Source: Alistipes sp.
GTDB taxonomy: Bacteria; Bacteroidota; Bacteroidia; Bacteroidales; Rikenellaceae
Reading direction: 5' to 3'
Assembly (NCBI GenBank): GCA_017561105.1
Contig: JAFZDR010000083.1
Span: 1-6,767, forward strand
DNA: 6,767 bases
Shown: positions 1-5,900 of the stretch, one piece after another
How positions within the stretch are numbered: the stretch's first letter is position 1
Layout of the letters: each line of letters begins with the position of its first letter
Notes under the pieces: generated by a model
The model's input: only the letters and a program-made list of their open reading frames with translations
Database searches by the model: none
What the model was told of the DNA's origin: nothing
Made by a program: the position numbers and the translations under genes

Positions 1-238
1 AGATAGCCGGCGCAAAGGTCATATCGACACTCTTCTCGAAACTTTGATCGGAGTTGCTGTTGGCAATATAGTCGGCAAAGCGCTGTCGGCCGTTACTACT
101 ATTTTGAGAAGTGATATTTATTGGCGTATATCTATAAGCGACAGTATCCTTGCCTGCGACAAGGATACTATCATTTTGAGCAACTGCTACAACGCAGAGC
201 GAAACGAGCAGTGCAGATATAGCTATACGCTTAAACAT
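1..238 (-). CDS. N-terminus of a secreted, probably outer-membrane, protein (partial, runs off the left edge)
   Basis: An open frame of 79 codons runs from ATG at 238 to the window edge without a stop. Residues 1-20 form a classic signal peptide: MFKR, then a hydrophobic stretch (about 5-19) ending VAVA before Q21. The mature start is polar (QNDSILVAGKDT) and is followed by an Asn/Ser-rich stretch (about 41-66). The last visible residues, KSVDMTFAPAI, resemble the lead-in to the first strand of Bacteroidetes BamA/TamA-like surface-antigen barrels. That is a weak inference from a short stretch. The gene follows the thioredoxin-fold gene by 18 nt on the same strand, so the two are probably co-transcribed. 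There is no Shine-Dalgarno. The start sits in the second copy of a 15-bp tandem repeat. Codons about 23-33 encode a strong hairpin. The protein is certainly exported; its function is uncertain. Confidence 0.75.
   Translation of the reverse strand, partial: MFKRIAISALLVSLCVVAVAQNDSILVAGKDTVAYRYTPINITSQNSSNGRQRFADYIANSNSDQSFEKSVDMTFAPAI
140..172 (-). other. Long RNA hairpin inside the early coding region
   Basis: The arms AGTATCCTTG (143-152) and CAAGGATACT (160-169) are perfect inverted repeats around a 7-nt loop (153-159). Beyond a C/A mismatch in plus-strand RNA, two further pairs (140/172 and 141/171) follow. In minus-strand RNA, the sense of the gene, that mismatch becomes a U-G wobble and the stem is a continuous 13 bp. 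It lies about 65-100 nt after the start codon, just past the signal-peptide codons. Its role is unknown. Confidence 0.55.
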
Positions 239-265
239 CTACTATTTACGCATCTACTATTTACG
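236..265 (-). repeat. Perfect 15-bp tandem duplication at a gene junction
   Basis: Positions 236-250 and 251-265 are identical (CATCTACTATTTACG on the plus strand). On the minus strand each copy reads CGT AAA TAG TAG ATG. The first copy supplies the last two codons (Arg-Lys) and double stop of the thioredoxin-fold gene plus an ATG. The second copy turns that ATG into a three-codon reading frame (Met-Arg-Lys-stop) and ends with the real ATG of the downstream gene. The unit is five codons, so the frame is preserved. Confidence 0.95.
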
Positions 266-790
266 ATACTGATCAACTATACGGTAGAACTCCTCCTTGC
301 CCTCATCATCGATCTCATCGCGAAGGATATAGACAAGCTCTCCCTCCTTCGACACGATCAAGAGCATAAACTTCTTGTCGCAATCGCCCAAGTTCCACGA
401 GTTCTTAAAGATGTGCTCGCTATCGTCGATGATTGTTGCACCATTCTTCTCCACGCGCTTACGGCAGATCTTACGCAACAAGTTCTTTGGCAACCAGGTG
501 TCAGGGAAGTTCATGATACCGAAGCCGTATATCTCGGGACCTGCAGCACGGCAGTTAGCCTCCAACTCCTCGGCAAACTTATTATTCTTATTCATAGCCA
601 AGTATGCATCAGGGTCAACATAGAAGATAAGCAGGTTCTTCTCACCCCAATGTGGCAATGTTGCAGGGTTACCATAGAGGTCCTTAATTGTTACATTTTC
701 AACCTTGCGAGGTAAATTCAACTCCTCAGCCTTAACAGCCGAGCATACAAGCAAGGCAAACAAAATCAAAAAGATATTTTTCATTTTCAT
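257..790 (-). CDS. Exported thioredoxin-fold protein, YtfJ-like, without a CXXC motif
   Basis: 177 residues from ATG at 790. Met3 at 784 is an equally possible start. Residues 1-21 are a signal peptide (MKMKN, hydrophobic 6-19, cleavage likely after VKA), so the protein acts in the periplasm or envelope. The mature part has a thioredoxin/peroxiredoxin-like order. There is an early VTIKDLYGNPATL strand-turn, a core strand NLLIFYVDP (52-60), a long helix (about 64-82), GATIIDD (117-123) before a second helix, and a C-terminal hairpin with LLIVSKEGELVYIL (143-156) and a helix rich in Glu. Size and order match YtfJ-type proteins (about 180 residues). There is no CXXC where a thioredoxin would have it. 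The mature cysteines are C80, C109 and C137, all isolated, so simple disulfide reductase activity is not supported. An in-frame extension upstream to 904 is rejected because it would bury the signal peptide and a -7 promoter element. The fold is fairly likely; the role is unknown. Confidence 0.8.
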   Translation of the reverse strand: MKMKNIFLILFALLVCSAVKAEELNLPRKVENVTIKDLYGNPATLPHWGEKNLLIFYVDPDAYLAMNKNNKFAEELEANCRAAGPEIYGFGIMNFPDTWLPKNLLRKICRKRVEKNGATIIDDSEHIFKNSWNLGDCDKKFMLLIVSKEGELVYILRDEIDDEGKEEFYRIVDQYRK

Positions 791-803
791 AATTAGAGTG
801 TTT

Positions 804-818
804 CTTTGCGGAGCAAAG
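804..818 (-). repeat. Short inverted repeat overlapping the -7 element
   Basis: CTTTGC (804-809) and GCAAAG (813-818) are perfect 6-bp arms around 3 nt. The 813-818 arm overlaps the TATCTTTG element (814-821), and the other arm covers the expected transcription start of the thioredoxin-fold gene. It could be an operator or chance. Confidence 0.35.
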
Positions 819-821
819 ATA
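814..821 (-). promoter_or_regulatory. Candidate -7 element for the thioredoxin-fold gene
   Basis: The minus strand reads TATCTTTG, an exact match to the Bacteroidetes -7 consensus TAnnTTTG, 23 nt upstream of the ATG at 790. No TTG is seen at the expected -33 distance, so this is a half-supported promoter. It would give a short leader of roughly 15-20 nt and make the gene independent of DoxX. Confidence 0.4.
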
Positions 822-893
822 GCGGATTTTTTGATATAGCGCCCATTCGACATCATAAAATCAACCAACAGGCAAAAAGATTCAACGAACACA

Positions 894-1343
894 CTATTTT
901 GCACCCGTTTTCTGGGCAGTCAGGCCCTTTCGTTTGCGGTCGAAGTGCGACTCAAGAGCATAGCGACCTCCACCCGAGAGGAGAAGTGTTACATATATAC
1001 CTATATATAAAATTTGTCGTTCCACACCCAACCATCCGAGCGACGGATAGACAATAAATATCTCGACGAACATGCCAAGCGCCATAATAAAGGCTGCAAA
1101 GCGGGTTGCATAGCCCAGAATAAGCATCACGGCAAACATCGCTTCGAGGAATGTGAAGATGACAAAAGTAGCCCAACTACTCTCGAAAAGGAGAGCCGGA
1201 TAACCCGTCAGCACAAAGTTGTAGGTTTGGAGTTTGTCGATAATGTGCAACGATATTAGCACGCCGACAAAGAGTCGCAAGAAGAGTATCGCACGGTCGA
1301 TAAAGCGATATTCGCGCAGTATTTCGAGAAGTTGTTTTACCAT
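894..1343 (-). CDS. DoxX-family inner-membrane protein
   Basis: 149 residues with four hydrophobic helices at about 17-36, 57-78, 81-99 and 109-123, the topology of the DoxX/DoxD-like family. The family signs visible are the helix-2 segment with an acidic residue (FLEAMFAVMLILGYATR, Glu67 and Thr80-Arg81), Met/Glu in helix 3 (GMFVE), and the GGGRYALE motif at 124-131 near the C-terminus. The tail is basic (DRKRKG), suggesting a cytoplasmic end. DoxX proteins are small membrane proteins tied in some bacteria to quinone or thiosulfate and oxidative-stress metabolism; the substrate here cannot be read from sequence. The start at 1343 sits just before the first amphipathic segment. No Shine-Dalgarno and no clear promoter is visible between it and the hairpin at 1392-1428. 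A 103-bp gap separates it from the thioredoxin-fold gene. Confidence 0.85.
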   Translation of the reverse strand: MVKQLLEILREYRFIDRAILFLRLFVGVLISLHIIDKLQTYNFVLTGYPALLFESSWATFVIFTFLEAMFAVMLILGYATRFAAFIMALGMFVEIFIVYPSLGWLGVERQILYIGIYVTLLLSGGGRYALESHFDRKRKGLTAQKTGAK

Positions 1344-1391
1344 AGCGATCTAATTTTCTCGCAAGAACTGCGCCAAAAGCACACCATTTAT

Positions 1392-1428
1392 AACAGATAG
1401 GCGCATCCAACGGATACGCCTATCTATT
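1392..1428 (-). terminator. Strong hairpin, probable terminator of the histone-like gene
   Basis: The core arms AGATAGGCG (1395-1403) and CGCCTATCT (1417-1425) pair perfectly. Inside them ATCC (1405-1408) pairs with GGAT (1412-1415) around a 3-nt loop. The positions that mismatch in plus-strand RNA (1404/1416 and 1394/1426) become U-G wobbles in minus-strand RNA. That gives an unbroken stem of about 17 bp (1392-1428) in the direction of the histone-like gene. It lies 16 nt after that gene's stop. The following tract (GTTATAAAT) is only weakly U-rich, so termination may be partial and allow some read-through into the DoxX gene. Confidence 0.65.
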
Positions 1429-1444
1429 TGCAAGTAGTTAGAAA

Positions 1445-1621
1445 CTATTTCTTAGCCTCCTCAACTGACACCTTGCGGAACTCCTTCAAGAGCTTCGAAA
1501 GCTCCAAAGCAGCCTTACGAGCGCGAGTACCAGCAGCCTTGTTGTTCTTCTCTACCTGAGCAGCAGCATTTGCCTGAAAAGCAGCTACTTGTGCATTGAT
1601 CTGATCTACTAAATTCTTCAT
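1445..1621 (-). CDS. Histone H1-like small DNA-binding protein (Hc1 family)
   Basis: 58 residues from ATG at 1621 to TAG at 1445-1447. The sequence begins MKNLVDQINAQVAAF, then an Ala/Gln-rich helix. A basic centre follows (EKNNKAAGTRARKAALEL, 24-41), and the end is KLLKEFRKVSVEEAKK. The NKAAG-x-RARKA core followed by K-x-FRKVSVEE is what I know from the short Bacteroidetes histone-H1-like proteins related to chlamydial Hc1. It is probably one long alpha-helical, Lys/Arg-rich nucleoid-associated protein that binds DNA non-specifically. The coding region uses many GCT, AAG and GTA codons and has a strong promoter upstream, as expected for a highly expressed gene. It is divergent from the RND efflux operon. 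The leader ends AAAAGGTT before the ATG, giving at most a weak ribosome-binding site. Confidence 0.85.
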   Translation of the reverse strand: MKNLVDQINAQVAAFQANAAAQVEKNNKAAGTRARKAALELSKLLKEFRKVSVEEAKK

Positions 1622-1655
1622 AACCTTTTAATTTTAGTTTTAATGGTTTATGGAA

Positions 1656-1686
1656 CAAATATACTTTAATTTTTTGTATGTGCAAA
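1656..1686 (-). promoter_or_regulatory. Promoter of the histone-like gene (Bacteroidetes type)
   Basis: On the minus strand, -33 TTTG (1683-1686) is followed after 19 bp by -7 TATATTTG (1656-1663). Both elements and the spacing fit the Bacteroidetes sigma-ABfr consensus. The surrounding sequence is A/T-rich. Transcription should begin near 1650, leaving a leader of about 28 nt to ATG 1621. Confidence 0.75.
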
Positions 1687-1728
1687 ATTTTTCTGCATAA
1701 AACTACCCTAAAAACGCATTTTTTGCAC
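1680..1728. repeat. Inverted repeat joining the two divergent -33 regions
   Basis: GTGCAAAA (1680-1687) and TTTTGCAC (1721-1728) are perfect 8-bp inverted copies separated by 33 bp. Each copy holds the -33 TTTG of one of the divergent promoters and extends it with CAC. The arrangement could be a shared regulator site or just a shared promoter sequence. Confidence 0.6.
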
Positions 1729-1755
1729 TATTCGAGGTCATATCGGGTATATTTT
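1722..1755 (+). promoter_or_regulatory. Candidate promoter of the RND efflux operon
   Basis: -33 TTTG (1722-1725) is followed after 22 bp by TATATTTT (1748-1755), a 7-of-8 match to TAnnTTTG. The spacing is slightly longer than the usual 19-21. It resembles the divergent promoter in both boxes (TTTTGCAC and GTATATTT), which supports it. The start would be near 1762 with a leader of about 47 nt to ATG 1809. A second exact -7 match, TACATTTG at 1786-1793, has no -33 partner at a proper distance. Confidence 0.45.
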
Positions 1756-1808
1756 TTGTAGAAACATATCACACAGCACAATAATTACATTTGAAAAAAC
1801 ACACCTGT

Positions 1809-2918
1809 ATGCGCTCTAATTTTTACAAATTCGTCCTATTTTCAACATTTATAGCATGTTGCGGATGCAGACATCATGCCACAGATAACGCTCAGATGCT
1901 TGCTGTCGAGGTAGCGCCGGTAATCAAGGCGGCACTACCCAACAAGAAGACATTCATTGCCCCTATCTCGGCAAATTACCACGCCACCATACAGCCGCGA
2001 ATATCGGGATTTCTCGTATCATCATCCTTCTCGAACGGTATGCCCGTAAAGCAGGGCGATCTAATCTTCCGCTTAGACGATGCGCCACAACGCGCCAATC
2101 GCCTATCTGCCGAAGCTTCGCTCTCCTCCTCCCGAGCCAAGGCAGTCGAAGCACGACGCAACTACGAGCGTGCCATACCTCTTGCACGCATAAATGCCAT
2201 AAGCCAGATGCAGCTCGACCAATATACAGCCGAAAATTTGGCTGCCACAGCCGCCGTAAAATCTGCCGAGCAAAATCTGCGCAATGCCCAACTCGAGGAG
2301 AGTTATACGCGCATATATGCACCAATAAGCGGAATAATCTCTTCATCGGCAGCCACTGCAGGCGACTATGTGGGCCCCGGCACGCAGTTCTCGGAGCTGA
2401 CGACCATACAGAATATCGATACCGTATCCATCGATTTGTCTATTCCGATGAGCGAATATCTCGCCACATCGGGCCGCAAGGCATTCTCCTACGACAATGC
2501 ATCGCTACTATCCGACATTCAGCTACGCATAGCCGACGGCACCCTATACCCTGAGCCAGGATTTTACAAATTCACACGACAGCGCATTGCCAGCGAGATG
2601 GGGTCGATAGTTATTGTTGTGGGCTTTCGCAACCCCGACTATGCTCTTAAGGCGGGTCAGTTTGCAAGAGTTACGGCATCGTTGGGTAACGATACGGAGC
2701 AGATTGTTGTGCCGCAACGCGCCGTAAACCAGATACAGAGCATCTCCTCGGTATGGGTTATCCGTCCCGACTCGACAGCCGAGTATCGCGAAGTACAACT
2801 CGGCAACACCTCGGGCGAGTGGTGGATTGTAGAAAAAGGGGTATCCGCAGGCGAGGTTGTTGCGACTACAGGATTGCAGAAGTTGCGTAACGGAATGAAG
2901 GTTTCACCAATAAAATAG
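1809..2918 (+). CDS. RND efflux periplasmic adaptor (membrane-fusion lipoprotein, AcrA/MexA type)
   Basis: 369 residues from ATG at 1809. This subunit bridges the inner-membrane RND pump and the outer-membrane channel. Residues 1-16 are a lipoprotein signal (RSNFYK, hydrophobic core, FIA before C17), predicting lipid anchoring; C18 and C20 follow. The domain order is usual. The first lipoyl half is at about 55-92 (ISGFLV, VKQGDLIFRLDD). An Ala/Gln/Glu-rich coiled-coil hairpin is at about 93-165. The second lipoyl half contains YTRIYAPISGII (166-177) and AGDYV. Beta-barrel and membrane-proximal domains run from about 204 to the end (VPQRAV, GLQKLRNGMKV). Length is normal for the family. A TTG start at 1791 would add six residues (MKKHTC). 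I prefer ATG 1809 because the signal peptide is complete from there and TTG starts are rare in this group. The transporter gene follows after 9 bp. Confidence 0.93.
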   Translation: MRSNFYKFVLFSTFIACCGCRHHATDNAQMLAVEVAPVIKAALPNKKTFIAPISANYHATIQPRISGFLVSSSFSNGMPVKQGDLIFRLDDAPQRANRLSAEASLSSSRAKAVEARRNYERAIPLARINAISQMQLDQYTAENLAATAAVKSAEQNLRNAQLEESYTRIYAPISGIISSSAATAGDYVGPGTQFSELTTIQNIDTVSIDLSIPMSEYLATSGRKAFSYDNASLLSDIQLRIADGTLYPEPGFYKFTRQRIASEMGSIVIVVGFRNPDYALKAGQFARVTASLGNDTEQIVVPQRAVNQIQSISSVWVIRPDSTAEYREVQLGNTSGEWWIVEKGVSAGEVVATTGLQKLRNGMKVSPIK

Positions 2919-2927
2919 GTTTTACCG

Positions 2928-5900
2928 ATGAAAAACTTTTTTATCCACCGTCCGATATTTGCCATATCGTTGTCGGTTATAATTGTACTGCTTGGTGCGA
3001 TATCCATCTCAAATCTCGCCATTGAGCAGTATCCGAACATCACCCCACCCGTTGTAGAGGTTACGGCAAGCTACGAAGGTGCCGATGCCGAGACGGTAAA
3101 TAATGCCGTAGCAACACCTCTTGCCGAGAGCATTATGGGTGTGAGCGATATGCTATATATGCAGGCAACAAGTGCAAACGACGGTTCGATGACCCTGCAG
3201 GTAACATTCGACATCGGCTCGGATGCTGACCTCGATGCAATCTTCACACAAAACAATGTAGCAACAGCGACATCCAAGCTCCCCTCCTCGGTTATCGAGC
3301 AGGGCGTTGTTACGCGCAAGACACAGACGGGATTTTTGATGGTTTATGCCCTTTATAGCGATGGGCGATACGACGAGAACTTCCTCTCGAACTACGCCTA
3401 CATCAACATCCAGAACGAGTTGCTCAAGATAAACGGCATTGGAAAGGTCGAGATTATGGGTGCGGGCGAATACGCAATGCGTGTATGGCTGCGCCCCGAC
3501 CTGCTCGCCTATTATAATATATCGGTAAGCGAAATACTCTCTGCTATCTCCACCGAGGCGGGTATCTACCCTGCCGGACAGTTTGGCGCAGAGCCTACAC
3601 CTGCCACAACGCAGTTCACCTACACGGTGACCATGCCTCGCCAGATATCCACCCCCGAAGAGTTTGGAAATATTCTACTGCGCACTACCGAGAATGGCAC
3701 ACAGGTGCGCTTGCGCGATGTGGCGACGGTAGAGCTGGGAAATCAAAACTATGGAGCGAGCTCGCGCTTTGGCGACAAGCCGACAACCATCATAACCGTC
3801 TACCAAGAGCCAAATTCGAACGCGGTAGCTCTGGGTGATGCCGTAAAATCGAAGATGTCGGCGATATCGGAGCGCATGCCGGACGGTGTGGAGTACGAGG
3901 TGCTTGTCGATGGAACAAAGAGTATCTCGGCGGGTATTCGCGAGATTTTCGAGACACTGATTATCGCCCTCGTACTCGTCATTGCCATCATATTTCTATT
4001 CCTGCAGGATTGGCGAGCAACACTTATTCCGCTCATCGCAATACCTGTTTCGATTATCGGTACATTCATGATCTTTCCACTCTTGGGATTTACCATAAAT
4101 ATCATTTCGTTGCTCGGTCTGGTATTGTCGGTAGGTTTGGTGGTCGATGATGCAATAGTTGTGGTCGAGGCTGCTCAATCGGGCATCGAGCGCGGACTCA
4201 CCCCTACAAAGGCTACCGAGGAGGCGATGAGCAAGGTTACCTCGCCAATTATCGCCACTACGGTTATTCTGCTGGCGGTCTTTATTCCGATCTCCTTCTC
4301 GGGAGGTATCTCGGCACGACTATTTCAGCAGTTTGCCATTACGATTTCGGTATCGGTGCTCTTCTCGGCTGTAAATGCGCTCTCGCTATCACCTGCATTG
4401 TGTGCTCTGCTGCTGCGTCCGCAAAAGGAGCGCACCGCAGGTCTTTTCGGCGCCTTCAACCGCATTTTCGACCGCGCAATGGGCTCTTATGGAGCGACAA
4501 TCGGGCGTGTGGTGCGTCGTTGGCGTTCAACAATAGCCATGGTGGCGATTATGGCGGTTGCGATAGTCGCAATGTTAAAACTTCTCCCTAAGGGTTTTCT
4601 GCCCGAGGAGGATTTGGGTTTCTTTACGATATCGGTAAATGCCCCCGACAACACAGCCCTGTCGCGCACCGAGCAGATTATGGCAAAGGTCGATTCGGTA
4701 ACAAAGGCGACCTTGCCGATAGTCGAGAGTACGGGCGTAGTGTCGGGTTTCAACCTTATCTCGGGCGTAGCTTCGACCTCGAGCGGAGTAATTTTTGTTA
4801 AGCTCGTAGATTTCGATAAAAGAAAAATGTCGGCAATGGAGGCGGTTGCAAAGTTAAATAGAGCACTCTACACCGCCATACCCGAGGCCGAGTGCGGGGC
4901 ATTTGTTTCGCCCTCGATACCCGGTTTGGGCGTAACATCGGGTGTAACCTTCGAGTTGCAAGACAGAGCCGGTAAGGGCACCGCCTACCTTGTCGAGCAG
5001 AGCGACAAACTACTCGCAGCACTGCGTAAAGAGCCGCTTATAAAGTCGGCATCCACCGAATTCCGCAATGGCGTAGCACAAAAGCATCTCGATATAGACA
5101 AGGAGCACGCACTGATGAGCGGCGTGTCGCTCGATGCACTTTACTCCGAGACTGCAACTCTGCTTGGCGGACGCATGATAAACAACTTCAACCTCTTTGG
5201 TCGCCTATATCAGAGCTATCTGCAGGCTGCGCCCGAATATCGCGAGGGCGAGAAATCACTTGATAGTTACTTTCTGATGAATGGTAACAACGAGAGCGTT
5301 CCGCTAACAACATTCGTTACGGTGCGCGACACTACGGGTGTGGAGTATGTATCGCAATTCAACCTCTACCGCTCGATAGGCATAAATGTTTCGCCCGCCG
5401 AGGGGGCATCGACAGGCGATATTATGAATAGAATAGATGAGGTGGCCGACGACATTCTGCCCGACGACACCGCCGTAGCCTGGAGTGGAGTTTCATTCCA
5501 GGAGCGCGAAGAGGGCAGCAAGGGAGGCTGGGTCTTTATGATAGCCTTCATCTTTGTCTTCTTCACCCTATCGTCACTCTACGAGAGTTGGTCGTTGCCG
5601 CTCTCTATTGTCATGGGCGTACCCCTTGCCGTTGTAGGAGCGTTGTGCGGAGTGGGTTTAGCTCATCTGATTGCACCGCAATTTATAAACGATATCTATA
5701 TGCAGATATCGCTGGCAATGTTGATAGGTTTGGCGGCCAAGAACTCGATTTTGGTAGTGGAGTATGCCGACAAACTCTTCCACGAAGAGCGACAATCGCT
5801 GCTCGATGCGACAATAAATGCCGCCAAGATGCGTGTACGACCAATCCTGATGACGGCATTTGCCTCGATACTCGGAATGTTGCCGTTAGTATTCGCCTCA

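Noticed and set aside
44..715. A 223-codon plus-strand open frame
   Set aside because: It lies antisense to the secreted-protein and thioredoxin-fold genes, crosses their junction, and has low-complexity Leu/Ile-rich translation with no recognisable motif. The minus-strand genes have proper signal peptides.
735..760. Possible lipobox (LLVC) in the thioredoxin-fold signal peptide
   Set aside because: The residue before the cysteine is Val rather than Gly, Ala or Ser, and a good signal peptidase I site follows (VKA then EE).
791..904. A 38-codon N-terminal extension of the thioredoxin-fold gene to ATG 904
   Set aside because: It would overlap the DoxX stop, read through the TATCTTTG promoter element, and place the signal peptide in the middle of the protein.
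1177..1410. A 77-codon minus-strand frame overlapping the DoxX gene
   Set aside because: It is in another frame of the DoxX gene, runs through the terminator hairpin, and lacks hydrophobic periodicity or a family motif.
1681..1697. Near-palindrome TGCA-AAATTTTTC-TGCA over the minus-strand -33 element
   Set aside because: It is short, A/T-rich and imperfect; in this region such palindromes are expected by chance. The 1680/1721 inverted repeat is better supported.
1791..1808. TTG start of the adaptor at 1791
   Set aside because: Possible, but ATG 1809 already gives a full lipoprotein signal, and the TTG is embedded in a -7-like sequence. Kept only as an alternative.
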